A stretch of DNA of 64,000 bases from Nocardia veterana NBRC 100344. Its GTDB lineage: Bacteria > Actinomycetota > Actinomycetes > Mycobacteriales > Mycobacteriaceae. Positions 50,249-59,963 of this stretch are shown here, piece after piece. Numbering within the stretch: position 1 is the first letter of the stretch; every line of letters begins with the position of its first letter. A program made the position numbers and the translations under genes. The stretch is taken from positions 95,073 to 159,072 of the forward strand of contig NZ_BAGM01000004.1 of NCBI RefSeq assembly GCF_000308855.1. Direction: 5' to 3'. The notes below the pieces were generated by a model. It worked only from the letters and a program-made list of their open reading frames with translations. It had not been told where the DNA came from and ran no database searches.

Positions 50249-51213
50249 CAGTGCGCCTGCCGGACCTGCTCGGGCGTTTCGGCACCGACCGCCGAGTACC
50301 GCAGATACATCAGGCGGGCGGCCTCGTGCCGGGACCGGCGGATACCGTCGAGAATCAGGCCGGCCGTCCACGCCAGACTGCCGAGCAGTAGCAGGGTGAA
50401 GCCGAGGAACAGCGTCGGGAACCGCGGCACTTCGTGGATCTCGTAGAACTGGATGACTATCGGCACGATCAGGATCACCGAGATCAGCCAGGCCAGGGTG
50501 CCGAACAGGCCGTAGAACGCGACCGGGCGCTCGTGCCGCGCGAGTCCGACGATCAGGCCCAGAATTTTGAACCCGTCGTGATAGGTGCGCAGTTTCGATT
50601 CGCTGCCCGCCGGGCGATCCCGGAAGCCGACCCGCACCGCGGTCTGCGGCACGCGCAGATGCAGGGAATGCACGGTCAATTCGGTTTCGATCTCGAATTC
50701 TCGCGACACCGCGGGGAAACTCTTCACGAACCGCCGGGAGAACACCCGATATCCGGAGAGCATATCCTCGACGTTCTCGCCGAACACCTTACCGACGACC
50801 CCGTTGAGCACGCGATTTCCGGCCTCGTGGCCGGCCCGGTAGGCCTGTGCGCCCTCGTCCTGTTTCCGCACGCCGAGTACGTGGTCGTACGGACCGGCCA
50901 GCAGGGTTTCGATCATTTTCGGCGCCGCGAAGGCGTCATAGGTGTCGTCGCCGTCGATCATCACGTAGACATCGGCCTCGATATCGGCGAATGCTCGCCG
51001 CACCACGTTGCCCTTGCCCTTGACGGTCTCGGTGCGCACGATCGCGCCCGCCTCGCGGGCACGTTCGGCGGTGGCGTCCGTGCTGCGGTTGTCGTAGACG
51101 TAGACGACGATGCCGGGCACGGCAGCCTTGAGGTCCGTGACGACCTTGGCGACCGCAGCCTCCTCGTTGTGGCAGGGCACGACTGCGGCAATGCGAAGCT
51201 CGGTGGGGTCCAC
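50248..51213 (-). CDS. GT2 polyprenyl-phosphate glycosyltransferase (GtrB/DPM-like)
   Basis: A 321-residue family 2 glycosyltransferase. The catalytic domain has VVPCHNEEAAVAKVV, DNRSTDAT, DGDDTYDA (metal-binding acidic motif) and EDMLSGYRVFSRRF. Two membrane helices (about 230-255 and 265-290) end the protein, as in GtrB-type bactoprenyl-phosphate glucosyltransferases. It probably charges a polyprenyl phosphate with a hexose on the cytosolic face. GTG start at 51213. It is coupled to the DUF2142 gene downstream and is divergent from a GtrA gene, so the three parts of a Gtr-like system are side by side. Confidence 0.85.
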
Positions 51214-51409
51214 CCCGTCAATCCCTCATTTGATCGGCCGACGAAATACGGAACACCGGGAGGGTACAGGGCGGCGCAGGGTGCGCGCCCGGTAACCCTC
51301 ACTGTGTCGGTGCCCCGCGCGGTGCGGCCCGCTACCTCGACCCCTGTGCACCCGCTGTGTACCGCGGCGACGGTGTGGGCACAGCGCGCGCGCCGAATGC
51401 GGAACCCGG

Positions 51410-51961
51410 GTGCGGTACCGTCGCCGGGTGGCCAGTAGTGAGACGGCGACCCCATCGGTCGATCGAACCGGCGACACGTGGCGGAGCAAGATCGTCACCG
51501 CGTTGCGGCAGGGCGCGGCCTTCCTGGTGGTCGGCGCGATCGGCTTCCTCGTCGATGCTGGAACCTACAATCTGCTCGTCTTCTGGGGCGGCGAGGGCCT
51601 GCTGTATCACGCTCCGCTGGCCGCGAAGATCATCTCGATTCTGGTCGCCACGGTGGTCACCTATTTCGGTAACAAATGGTGGACCTTCGCGCACAAGCAG
51701 GGCGGCAGCCCGAGCCGGGAATATCTGCTCTACGCGCTGTTCAATGTGGTAGCCATCGGTTTGCAGTTGGGCTGTCTCGGATTCTCCCGATATGTACTGC
51801 ATCTGTCCTCGCCGCTGTCGGACAATATTTCCGGCACTTTGATCGGCCAGATCGTCGCCGTGGTTTTCCGCTACTGGGCCTACGACACCTTCGTCTTCGC
51901 CGGGTCGCGATCCGGCGACGATATGCCGGACACTCGCGCCCGGTCGGACCGTGCCGCGTGA
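51410..51961 (+). CDS. GtrA-family membrane protein (second copy)
   Basis: A 183-residue GtrA-family protein with four predicted helices: AAFLVVGAIGFLVDAGTYNL, a second and third helix with VVTYFGNKWWTFAHK between them, and a final segment ending FRYWAYDTFVF. It is distinct from the copy at 33933. GtrA proteins are thought to flip or present polyprenyl-phosphate sugars. The start is uncertain (GTG at 51410 or 51428). It faces away from the GT2 gene and precedes the GlfT2-type gene on the same strand. Confidence 0.82.
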   Translation: MRYRRRVASSETATPSVDRTGDTWRSKIVTALRQGAAFLVVGAIGFLVDAGTYNLLVFWGGEGLLYHAPLAAKIISILVATVVTYFGNKWWTFAHKQGGSPSREYLLYALFNVVAIGLQLGCLGFSRYVLHLSSPLSDNISGTLIGQIVAVVFRYWAYDTFVFAGSRSGDDMPDTRARSDRAA

Positions 51962-52057
51962 GATGGACATAATGGGTATCGCTCGCACCGAGCCCGCACT
52001 TGACCGCGCCCGCGCCGGAATCGGCGCCATCGGACACTGTTTACGAGGGATTCCACC

Positions 52058-53953
52058 ATGGATCAGTCGGCTGGCCAGGCCGTGACCACACCCGAGAACG
52101 ATCAGCGGATCGCCGAGCCCGCTCCCGGCGCCCTGCGGACCGAACACCGCGCACCCGATCGGCTGGTGCTGGCCCGCGGTATCTTCACCGGCCCGGCGCC
52201 CAAGATCAGCGACGAGTTGTATGCGGTCGTCAAGGGCAAGTCACATCGGGAGCGGTTGTCACTGCGCCTGGAGAAGGGCGCACACGCCCACACCAACACC
52301 TATTTCGGCCGGTTCGCCGCCAGCTACTGGCAGCGCTGGACCACCGTGACCGAGGTCGAGGTCACGATGCGCGTCGCGGTCGGTGATCGGGCACGGATCC
52401 GGCTGGCCGCCTCCGACATCGCCGGGCACCGCCGCATCATCGATTCGGCCGACGTGGCGTCCGACCAGGTGGTCACGTTGCGGGCGCCGCTGGATCAGTA
52501 TGTCGACGGCGGTGCGCTGTGGGTCGAATTCGACGCTGTCGGAGGCGAACTCGCGATCAGTGAACTCGCCTGGACCGCCGCCGCGCCGGAGCGGGTGCGG
52601 CCGGTGGCGATCGCGATCTGCACCTTCAACCGGGCCGCCGACTGCGCCGAGACGGTCGCGGCGCTGGCCTCGGATCCGGAGGTGCTCGCCGCGATCGACG
52701 CCGTGTACGTGGTCGATCAGGGCACCGACCTGGTGCAGGACCGGGAGCTGTTCCAGCAGACCCGGCCACGGTTCGGCGACAAGCTGCGCTACATCCGGCA
52801 GCCGAACCTGGGTGGCGCCGGCGGCTTCACCCGCGGCCTGTACGAGGTGTCGGCGGCGAACGAGCACGCCGACGTCATCCTGATGGACGACGACATCCTG
52901 TGCGAGCCGGAAACGGTATTGCGGCTCAATGCCTTTGCGAATCTCACCGTCGAACCGACGCTGGTCGGTGCGCAGATGCTGTTCCTGCTGAACCCCGACT
53001 ACCTCAACGTCGGTGCGGAGGAGGTGCATCTGCACGAGCTGCGGCACGGTCAGCGGGTGTCCAAGGCGCTGCGCAACACGAGCATGCTCAAGCGCAATCA
53101 GGAGCGCCGCGTCGATGCCGGTTACAACGCCTGGTGGACCTGTCTGATCCCGGCCGAGGTGGTGGCGCGGATCGGGCTGCCGCTGCCGATCTTCTTCCAG
53201 TGGGACGATGTCGAATACGGTGTTCGCGCCCGTGCGGCGGGCTTCGTGACGGTCACGCTGCCGAATGCCGCGGTGTGGCACGCGGACTTCTACTGGAAGG
53301 ACTTCGACGACTGGGCGCGCTACTTCAGCATGCGCAATTCGCTCATCGTCAGTTCGATGCATGCCGATCTGGATCCGAAGGCGGTGACCCGCAAGCTGTT
53401 CCGTGAGATCGCGGAATATCTGGTCGGTATGCAGTACGGCCTGGCACACACCACGTTGCAGGGTATCGAGGACTACCTGAAGGGCCCGAAGGTATTGCGC
53501 GACGGCGGCATCGAGGCGCTGGCCGCCGCCCGCACCAGTCGCGGCGAGTACGGTGAGACGACGAAGCACCCCGCGGCCACCGCCCCGGTCCGGCAGTCCG
53601 ACATCCAGATCCGCCGCGCCGGCGGTGAACCCAGCCGCCCGCTGCTGGTGCTGGTCAAGCGCGCCATCCAGCAATGGACCGGACGCACCCAACACGGTGT
53701 CGTCGGCGTCACGCGCGAAGACGCGCACTGGTGGCATCTGGCCCTGTTCGACCACGTCGTGGTGACCGACGCCTCCCAGTCCGGGGTGCGAATCCGGCAG
53801 CGCGACAAGGACAAAGCCCGTGCCCTGCTCCTGCGCACGATCCGAGTGCTGCGCCGGCTCCGTCGCGAGCTGCCGGAACTGAGCCGGCAGTACCGTGCTG
53901 CCGCACCGGAACTCACCAGCCGCGAGAACTGGGAACGGCTGTACGGCATCTGA
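52058..53953 (+). CDS. glfT2: Galactofuranosyltransferase, GlfT2 type
   Basis: A 631-residue galactan polymerase of the GlfT2 type, which adds alternating beta-1,5 and beta-1,6 galactofuranose from UDP-Galf. An N-terminal beta domain (FGRFAASYWQRWTTV) is followed by the GT2 catalytic domain with AICTFNRAADC, the metal-binding Asp277-Asp279 in ILMDDDI, WDDVEYGVRA and a WHADFYWKD acceptor/catalytic segment. A helical C-terminus ends LTSRENWERLYGI, as in mycobacterial GlfT2. The ATG at 52058 follows ACGAGGGA. In M. tuberculosis glfT2 lies close to aftB; here it is some 50 kb from aftB, so it is either a moved single copy or a paralogue. Confidence 0.85.
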   Translation: MDQSAGQAVTTPENDQRIAEPAPGALRTEHRAPDRLVLARGIFTGPAPKISDELYAVVKGKSHRERLSLRLEKGAHAHTNTYFGRFAASYWQRWTTVTEVEVTMRVAVGDRARIRLAASDIAGHRRIIDSADVASDQVVTLRAPLDQYVDGGALWVEFDAVGGELAISELAWTAAAPERVRPVAIAICTFNRAADCAETVAALASDPEVLAAIDAVYVVDQGTDLVQDRELFQQTRPRFGDKLRYIRQPNLGGAGGFTRGLYEVSAANEHADVILMDDDILCEPETVLRLNAFANLTVEPTLVGAQMLFLLNPDYLNVGAEEVHLHELRHGQRVSKALRNTSMLKRNQERRVDAGYNAWWTCLIPAEVVARIGLPLPIFFQWDDVEYGVRARAAGFVTVTLPNAAVWHADFYWKDFDDWARYFSMRNSLIVSSMHADLDPKAVTRKLFREIAEYLVGMQYGLAHTTLQGIEDYLKGPKVLRDGGIEALAAARTSRGEYGETTKHPAATAPVRQSDIQIRRAGGEPSRPLLVLVKRAIQQWTGRTQHGVVGVTREDAHWWHLALFDHVVVTDASQSGVRIRQRDKDKARALLLRTIRVLRRLRRELPELSRQYRAAAPELTSRENWERLYGI

Positions 53954-53974
53954 TTCCGGTTGCCCGTCCGGTAG

Positions 53975-54019
53975 ACAGCCCGGCCCGACTGCCACGCGAG
54001 CGGCGTCGGGCCGGGTTGT
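53975..54019. terminator. Bidirectional terminator
   Basis: Fifteen-pair stem with one G-T wobble (53975-53989 with 54005-54019) between the convergent GlfT2-type gene and the SDR gene. Confidence 0.75.
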
Positions 54020-54070
54020 CGGTAGTGGCGACACCACTGTGTTCGCTGGGTTCGCCGGGTATGGACTGCC

Positions 54071-54919
54071 TTACAGGAACAAATCCGTGGTCAGCGGGCC
54101 GTCGCCGGGAACCACGCGGTATTTGTCGAGATCGGTGATGCCGTGGGCGTTCAGCACCTCGTCGTCGATGAAGAAATTGCCGGTGGTGTCCTTGGCGGGG
54201 GAGGTCAGCACCAGGTAAGCGGCATCGGCGTAGATGTCGGGGGTGCGCGAGGTCTGCACCATCTCCTCACCGCCCAGCAGGTTGCGGACCGCGGCGGTGG
54301 CGATGGTGGTCCGCGGCCACAGCGAGTTCACGCCGATGCCGTACTTGCGCAGCTCCTCCGCCAAACCCAAAGTGGTGAGCGACATCCCGTACTTGGCGAT
54401 GGTGTAGCCCAGGGAGCTGCCCGCCCACTTCGGATCCAGGTTCAGCGGCGGGGACAGGGTCAGGATGTGCGGATTGCGGCCGGCCTCGGCCGACTCCTTC
54501 AGTGCCGGGATGCTGGTCTTCGACAGCAGGAAACTGCCGCGGCAGTTGATGTCCTGCATCAGGTCGTACTTCTTCATCGACAGCGTCTCGGTGGGCGACA
54601 GGTCGATGGCCGAGGCGTTGTTGACGACGATATCGATGCCGCCGAACCGTTCGACGGTCTGGCGCACCGCCTCGGCCACGCCCTCGTCGTCGCGCACATC
54701 GCCGACGAACTTGAGGACCTGACCGCCGGCGGCCTCGAGTTCCGCGGCCGCGGTGTGGATCGTGCCCGGAAGTTTCGGATGCGGCTGATCGGTCTTGGCG
54801 ATCAGCGTGATGTTCGCACCGTCGGCCGCGGCCCGCTTGGCGATCTCGAGGCCGATGCCGCGGCTGCCGCCCGACATGATCATGGTGCGGCCGGCCAGCG
54901 GCTTACCAGCTTCGGTCAT
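54071..54919 (-). CDS. Short-chain dehydrogenase, HSDL2-like
   Basis: A 282-residue SDR oxidoreductase. Cofactor motif MSGGSRGIGLEIAKR, NNASAIDL, then catalytic Ser in LTLSPP and Tyr-Lys in YTIAKYG; the SPPLNLDPKW segment and the NSLWPRTTI loop are typical of the HSDL2 branch. It lacks the sterol-carrier domain found in animal HSDL2. The ATG at 54919 has GGGAGCAGGG upstream. Substrate unknown; probably a lipid or fatty-acid derivative. Confidence 0.83.
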   Translation of the reverse strand: MTEAGKPLAGRTMIMSGGSRGIGLEIAKRAAADGANITLIAKTDQPHPKLPGTIHTAAAELEAAGGQVLKFVGDVRDDEGVAEAVRQTVERFGGIDIVVNNASAIDLSPTETLSMKKYDLMQDINCRGSFLLSKTSIPALKESAEAGRNPHILTLSPPLNLDPKWAGSSLGYTIAKYGMSLTTLGLAEELRKYGIGVNSLWPRTTIATAAVRNLLGGEEMVQTSRTPDIYADAAYLVLTSPAKDTTGNFFIDDEVLNAHGITDLDKYRVVPGDGPLTTDLFL

Positions 54920-55051
54920 ATCCCTGCTCCCATCTGTGCGATCACCCCGGCTCCATGATCCCGACTCGGCGGGGGCCGGGGTGGGGAACTACCCGGAATG
55001 CACAGTATGCGAAGCGTGGACCACTATGCAATCAGTTGCATAGTGGGATAA

Positions 55052-56110
55052 CTAACGGCGACGCGGGTCGCGTTCGCGATACATGCGGCGCTGGGATCTG
55101 GCGATCTCGCGCCACGCCCGGTCCCGTTCGGCCCGCAGCCGCGCGTCGCTGCGCGCCGCGATCCGCTCGTTTTCGCGCTGCAACTTCCGGTAGCTGTCCA
55201 GTCGCCGGGCGGGCAGCGCTCCCGTCTCGATCGCGGCCCGTACCGCGCAACCGGGTTCGGTGCGATGCGAGCAGTCCGAGAAGCGGCAGTGCGCGGCCAG
55301 TGACTCGACGTCTTCGAAGGTGCGCGACAGGCCGGCACCGGCATCCCACAACCCGATCGCGCGCAGGCCGGGAGTGTCGATCAACGTCCCGCCGTCCGGC
55401 AGCGGCCGCAGCTCGCGGTGCACGGTGGTGTGCCGGCCACGCTTGTCGGAGGCCCGCACCTGGTCGGTGGCGAAGACCTCCGCGCCGAGTAGGGCATTGG
55501 CCAAGGTCGACTTGCCGGCACCGGACGAGCCGATCAGCGCGACCGTTCCGGACACCACGGCGCGCAGCGCATCCATGCCGTAACCCGTTGTCGCGCTGAT
55601 GGATACCACCGTCGCACCGGGGGCGGCGGCCCGCACCCGCGCCGCCGGAACGTCTCGGGCGAGATCGTCCTTGGTCAGCACGACCACCGGCTGCGCACCG
55701 GATTCCCACACCAGGGCCAGCATGCGCTCGATGCGGCCGAGGTCGATCTCGCCGTCGGCGGCGACACAGATCAGCACCGTATCCACATTGGTCGCCAGCA
55801 GCTGTGCGTCGGAGCGGCCGGAAACCGTGGCCCGTTGCAGAATTGTCCGGCGCGGCAGCAGCTTTCGTACCGTCAGCGGCGATTCGGCCGGTGCGACGGC
55901 GACCCAGTCGCCGGTACACAGGCCGTTGATGTTGGTATCCGCCCGCGGACAGTGCGCGCGTGCGAGACCGTCGGGCGTCGCGACATCGCATTCACTGCGA
56001 TCCATCCGGATCACACGGGCCGGGACCCAGCCGGTATCGAGCAGCCCTGCGTACGCAGCGGAAACGTCGGCGGTCCAGCCGTAGGGAAGGAGACGGTCGT
56101 AGTCGACCAT
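55052..56110 (-). CDS. rsgA: Ribosome small-subunit GTPase RsgA
   Basis: A 352-residue circularly permuted GTPase that assists 30S ribosome maturation. An OB-fold (about 40-105) is followed by the permuted G motifs: G4 VLTKDD, G5 SISATTG, G1 GSSGAGKS, and G3 DTPGLR. The C-terminal zinc knuckle CRFSDCSHRTEPGC is intact. The ATG at 56110 begins MVDYDRLLPYGW, the conserved N-terminus; the frame is open to 56230 without support. A basic Arg-rich tail ends the protein. Confidence 0.93.
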   Translation of the reverse strand: MVDYDRLLPYGWTADVSAAYAGLLDTGWVPARVIRMDRSECDVATPDGLARAHCPRADTNINGLCTGDWVAVAPAESPLTVRKLLPRRTILQRATVSGRSDAQLLATNVDTVLICVAADGEIDLGRIERMLALVWESGAQPVVVLTKDDLARDVPAARVRAAAPGATVVSISATTGYGMDALRAVVSGTVALIGSSGAGKSTLANALLGAEVFATDQVRASDKRGRHTTVHRELRPLPDGGTLIDTPGLRAIGLWDAGAGLSRTFEDVESLAAHCRFSDCSHRTEPGCAVRAAIETGALPARRLDSYRKLQRENERIAARSDARLRAERDRAWREIARSQRRMYRERDPRRR

Positions 56111-56361
56111 GATGGGAGAGATCCTTCGTCGGGCACCGGGCCCGACGAAGGCCTCAGTGCATGGGGAGAAGAGTGGAAATACGTGCGGCGGAGTGCTTTC
56201 CGGTCTGATACCGGTCTCCGGCCGCGACAATCCGAGTGTCGACGTTCACGTATTCCACCTCCTCGACCCTTCGCCTCTCGATACTTTCGATCCGTCGCCG
56301 CCGCGACGGGATGGATCTACCTTCGCAGCCCGGCTCGCGGGCCGCAAGGTATTTATTCGCC

Positions 56362-56388
56362 GGCCTGCTCGATCAGATCGAGCAGGCC
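56362..56388 (-). terminator. Hairpin overlapping a stop codon
   Basis: A perfect inverted repeat with 13-base arms (56362-56374 and 56376-56388) and a single central base covers the stop codon at 56373-56375 and the last codons of the Pro/Gly/Gln-rich gene. Confidence 0.6.
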
Positions 56389-57176
56389 AACAGCAGCTGC
56401 AACAGAATCAGCACCCCGACCACGCCGAGGCTGATGTAGGAGACGATCGCGCCGGGCGCCGTCTGCGGCACCGGGCCGATCGCACCGTTGATGAACGCGA
56501 TCGCCGGCGACTTGTAGAACACGTGCGTGCTGTGGCCCTCCGCGACCGGCACGGTCGTCTCGGCCGGGCCCATATCCCACAACCATTTCGTGGCCACCCG
56601 CACGTGATGCTGTCCGGGGCCGACCGGAATATGGGTCTGTCCCCACTTCGCCATCGGCACTTCCATCCCGTTGACGATGATCTTCGGGCCGGTCAGCGCG
56701 AGCATGAAGGCGAGCGGGAAATACGAGCAGTCCACCACGATGCCCTGCGGCCCCGGCTGCGGTTGATACTGCGGCCCGTAACCGCCGAATTGCCCCTGCG
56801 CCGCGCCGTTGGGCGGACCGTACGGCGCCGGTCCACCGCCGGGACCCGGATACGATTGTCCACCATAGGGATTCGGGGACGGCTGACCGTAGGGTTGCGG
56901 AGCGGGCGGGGGAGTGCCCCAACCCGGCGCGGCGTGCGGCTGAGACGCGCTGTGCGGCTGCACCGGATGCGGTTGCGAACCGGCATGCGGCTGCGGATAT
57001 CCGGGAGCGGCGACGGCCCCGCTACCGGCCTGCGGCGCCGGTGCGCCGTAGGGGCCGGGACCGTTCGGCGGCTGCGGAACGCCGGAATACGGCTGTGGCG
57101 CAGGGGGATACGGCTGTGCACCGTTCGGTTGGAATGGTTGCCCATAGGGTGGCTGCCCACCGTAGGGGTTGCTCAC
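56373..57176 (-). CDS. Pro/Gly/Gln/Tyr-rich membrane-anchored protein
   Basis: A 267-residue protein of unknown function. Residues 1-145 are a low-complexity tail of repeated PYG, QP and PQPY units, probably disordered. A compact domain of about 90 residues follows (IIVNGMEVPMAKWGQTHIPV, HHVRVATKWLWDMGPAETTVPV), with an all-beta look, and the protein ends in one hydrophobic helix near the C-terminus. The GTG start at 57176 has GGAGG upstream. It lies just downstream of glfT1 on the same strand with a gap of 31 bases, so it may belong to the galactan export operon. Confidence 0.65.
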   Translation of the reverse strand: MSNPYGGQPPYGQPFQPNGAQPYPPAPQPYSGVPQPPNGPGPYGAPAPQAGSGAVAAPGYPQPHAGSQPHPVQPHSASQPHAAPGWGTPPPAPQPYGQPSPNPYGGQSYPGPGGGPAPYGPPNGAAQGQFGGYGPQYQPQPGPQGIVVDCSYFPLAFMLALTGPKIIVNGMEVPMAKWGQTHIPVGPGQHHVRVATKWLWDMGPAETTVPVAEGHSTHVFYKSPAIAFINGAIGPVPQTAPGAIVSYISLGVVGVLILLQLLLACSI

Positions 57177-57207
57177 AGCCGTACCTCCTCATGCGAAATG
57201 CACTGAT

Positions 57208-58188
57208 CTAACCGGGTTTATGGAACTGCTCGCGTCGCCCCAGACGCCGCAGGCGCAACCATTCTCGCAGACCGGCCGGATCTTTTTGCTGTACGAGGAA
57301 GAACCAGGAGAACCGCGCCCATTCCTGGGGCAGCAGTTTGCGCATGCCGGGCTGTGCCATCAGATAGCCGCGGTTGCGATAGGTGAAGTAGCGCTTGACC
57401 GGATCGTCCGGATACTGGGTGTGCATCCGGCCGCCCAGAATCGGCTTGAATTCCGCCGACCCGTTCGGATGCAGATAGGCGGTCTGCAGGCAGGTGCCGA
57501 ACGGCAGACCCGAGCGGACCAGCCGGCGGTGCACCTCGACCTCGTCGCCGCGGACGAACAGCCGCAGATCCGGGACGCCGATCACCTCCAGCGCCTCGGC
57601 CGAGATCAGGGCGCCGTTGAACAACGAGGCGATCCCGGGCAGGAAATCCTCGTCCCCGAGTTCGGACCGCAATCGACGCCAGACCACACCGCGACGCAGC
57701 GGAAAGGCGAGCCGGTCCGGATCGTCGATATCGGCGACCACCGGCGAGACTTCCGAAAGTCCGTGCCGCTGGGCGCAGTCGAGCAATTTCGCCAGCACGT
57801 CGGGACCCTCGGGCCGGCCGTCGTCATCGGCCAGCCAGACCCAGTCCGCGCCCATCGTCAGCGCGTGCAACATGCCGAGGGCGAAGCCACCGGCGCCGCC
57901 GAGATTGTGTTCGGAACCCAGATAGGTGGTTTCGATCGGCTGCTCGCGCACCAGCTCGCCGACCTCGGGCTCGTTACCGTTGTCGATGACGATCAGATGA
58001 TCGATCGGCCGGGTCTGCGAGGCGAGCACCTTCAGCGATTCGCTCAGCAGTTCCCGGCGTTTGTGGGTCACGACCACCGCGATGATCCGGGCGGCACCGC
58101 TGTCCGCGGACGAGGCCGCCTGATCACTCATGCTCGTGTCCTTATCCATCTCGATATCCGTCTCGATCGACCGGCCGGTATCGATCAT
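57208..58188 (-). CDS. glfT1: Galactofuranosyltransferase GlfT1
   Basis: A 326-residue GT2 enzyme that starts the galactan by adding the first galactofuranose residues to the decaprenyl-linked GlcNAc-rhamnose primer. Family segments are VVTHKRRELLSESL, IDNGNEP, SEHNLGGAGGFALGM, the metal site WLADDDGR, and DLRLFVRGDEVEVHRRL. The ATG at 58188 overlaps the stop of the ABC ATPase by four bases (ATGA); the first 30 residues are poorly conserved. Being coupled to the exporter genes links chain initiation and export. Confidence 0.92.
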   Translation of the reverse strand: MIDTGRSIETDIEMDKDTSMSDQAASSADSGAARIIAVVVTHKRRELLSESLKVLASQTRPIDHLIVIDNGNEPEVGELVREQPIETTYLGSEHNLGGAGGFALGMLHALTMGADWVWLADDDGRPEGPDVLAKLLDCAQRHGLSEVSPVVADIDDPDRLAFPLRRGVVWRRLRSELGDEDFLPGIASLFNGALISAEALEVIGVPDLRLFVRGDEVEVHRRLVRSGLPFGTCLQTAYLHPNGSAEFKPILGGRMHTQYPDDPVKRYFTYRNRGYLMAQPGMRKLLPQEWARFSWFFLVQQKDPAGLREWLRLRRLGRREQFHKPG

Positions 58189-58991
58189 GCGGGATTGCGC
58201 TCGAGTTCGAGCTCGCGCAGAATCTGCGCCACATGGTCGCCCGCCTCCGGACCCTCGTAGGCGCGCACCACATCCTCGATCTCACCCTGCATGCGCAGCG
58301 TGCCGTGATCGATCCACATCGCGGTATCGCACAGCTGAGCCAGGAATTCGTTGGAGTGGCTGCAGAACACCAGGATTCCCGAGCGGGCCACCAGATCCCG
58401 CAGACGGTTGCGGGCCTTCTTCATGAACTCGGCGTCGACGGCGCCGATGCCCTCGTCGAGCAGCAGGATCTCCGGGTCGATCGAGGTGACCACACCCATC
58501 GCCAACCGCACCCGCATACCGGTCGAATACGTCCGCAGCGGCATGTTCAGGTACTCGCCGAGTTCGGTGAAGTCGGCGATCTCGTCGACCTTCGCCAGCA
58601 TCTGCTTGCGGGTCTGACCGAGGAACAACCCGCGGATGATGATGTTCTCGTAACCGGAGATCTCCGGATCCATCCCGACACCGAGGTCGAAGACCGGGGC
58701 GACTCGGCCGCGCACCCGGGCGCTACCGCGAGTGGGTTCGTAGATGCCCGACAGCAGTCGCAGCAGCGTCGACTTGCCTGCGCCGTTGTGCCCGACCAGA
58801 CCGACCCGATCGCCCTCCTTCAGCGAGAGGGTGATGTCGCGCAGCGCCTCGACGACCACCACATCGGACTGATTGCGCCCGATCGAACCGCCGGCCTTGC
58901 CCAGGAACGCCTTCTTCAGCGACCGTGACTTGGCGTCGAAAATGGGAAACTCCACCCACGCCTGGTGGGTTTCGATGCTTACTCCGCTCAT
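58185..58991 (-). CDS. ABC exporter ATPase, Wzt-like (galactan export)
   Basis: A 268-residue ATP-binding subunit. Walker A is GHNGAGKST, signature YSTGMRVRLA, Walker B ILLLDEGIGAVD. It matches polysaccharide-export ATPases of the Wzt/RfbE type and the mycobacterial Rv3781, proposed to move lipid-linked galactan across the membrane. It lacks the extra C-terminal carbohydrate-binding domain of long Wzt proteins. The ATG at 58991 starts eight bases after the permease stop with GGGCGA before it. Confidence 0.92.
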   Translation of the reverse strand: MSGVSIETHQAWVEFPIFDAKSRSLKKAFLGKAGGSIGRNQSDVVVVEALRDITLSLKEGDRVGLVGHNGAGKSTLLRLLSGIYEPTRGSARVRGRVAPVFDLGVGMDPEISGYENIIIRGLFLGQTRKQMLAKVDEIADFTELGEYLNMPLRTYSTGMRVRLAMGVVTSIDPEILLLDEGIGAVDAEFMKKARNRLRDLVARSGILVFCSHSNEFLAQLCDTAMWIDHGTLRMQGEIEDVVRAYEGPEAGDHVAQILRELELERNPA

Positions 58992-58999
58992 TTCGCCCT

Positions 59000-59893
59000 C
59001 TACACCCAGTACGGCACGCGGGAACGGTATTGCTTCAACGCCAGGATCGCCACCGCCCAGCCGACCACGGTGATCACCCCGACGACCAGCCAGGACCGCA
59101 CCGCCACCGGATCGCCGAGCAGCGGCGCGCGCACGATCTCCAGATAGTGGTAGGTCGGTACCAGCTCGACCAACTTGGCCCGTTCGCTCACCGCGCCGCC
59201 CTGATCGTGCAGCGACTTCGTGGTCCACATGACCGGAGTCAGCACGAACAGCATCAGGGTGGTGCTGCCGAGGATCGGGGCGATATCGCGGTAGCGGGTG
59301 GAGAAGATGCCGAACACGATCGACACCCACGCCGAATTCAGGAACACCAGCGCGATCGCCGGGAAGGCCAGCAGCACCGTCCAGTCCAGGTGTTCCCAGA
59401 CGCCGAACGCGACCAACATGACCAGGTAGATCACGATGTTGTGCGCGAAGAACAGGAACTGCCGCCACACCAGCCGGTAGACGTGCACGCTCAACGCCGA
59501 GGGCAGCTGCTTGATCAGCCCCTCGTTGGCGATGAACACATCCGAACCCTCGAGGATGCTGGCGTTGATCACGTTCCAGACGATCAGGCCGACGGTCACG
59601 TAGGGCAGGTAGGTCCACAGATCCTGATTCAGGATGGCCGCGTAGAGAACGCCCATCGCGGCCGCCTGCACGCCGGTGGCGATGGTGATCCAGAACGGTC
59701 CGATCACCGATCGCCGATAGCGCTGCTTGATGTCCTGCCAGCCCAGCTGCAACCACAGCTCACGCTGAGCGAACCCCTCGCGGAGGTCTTTGAAGGCCCG
59801 CGGGAACGTTTGCGAATCCGACATCAGGGGCACCGTGGCGTCGGCCGGGCTGTGTTCGGCTGTCGCCGAATCGGCGGGGGCAGCTGCTGGCAC
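59000..59893 (-). CDS. ABC exporter permease, Wzm-like (galactan export)
   Basis: A 297-residue permease of the ABC-2 type with about six membrane helices. LGWQDIKQRYRRSVIGPFW and RYRDIAPILGS are typical of Wzm/RfbD proteins. With the ATPase encoded directly downstream it would form the exporter of lipid-linked galactan, as proposed for Rv3783. The start is uncertain: GTG at 59893 or ATG at 59824 (MSDSQTFPRAF), neither with a strong ribosome site. Confidence 0.9.
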   Translation of the reverse strand: MPAAAPADSATAEHSPADATVPLMSDSQTFPRAFKDLREGFAQRELWLQLGWQDIKQRYRRSVIGPFWITIATGVQAAAMGVLYAAILNQDLWTYLPYVTVGLIVWNVINASILEGSDVFIANEGLIKQLPSALSVHVYRLVWRQFLFFAHNIVIYLVMLVAFGVWEHLDWTVLLAFPAIALVFLNSAWVSIVFGIFSTRYRDIAPILGSTTLMLFVLTPVMWTTKSLHDQGGAVSERAKLVELVPTYHYLEIVRAPLLGDPVAVRSWLVVGVITVVGWAVAILALKQYRSRVPYWV

Positions 59894-59963
59894 AGTGCAC
59901 GACTGTAGCGCAGTGATGTTCCCCCTCGATGGCGGCTTATCGGTATCCGGAGATCAGCGGTGT

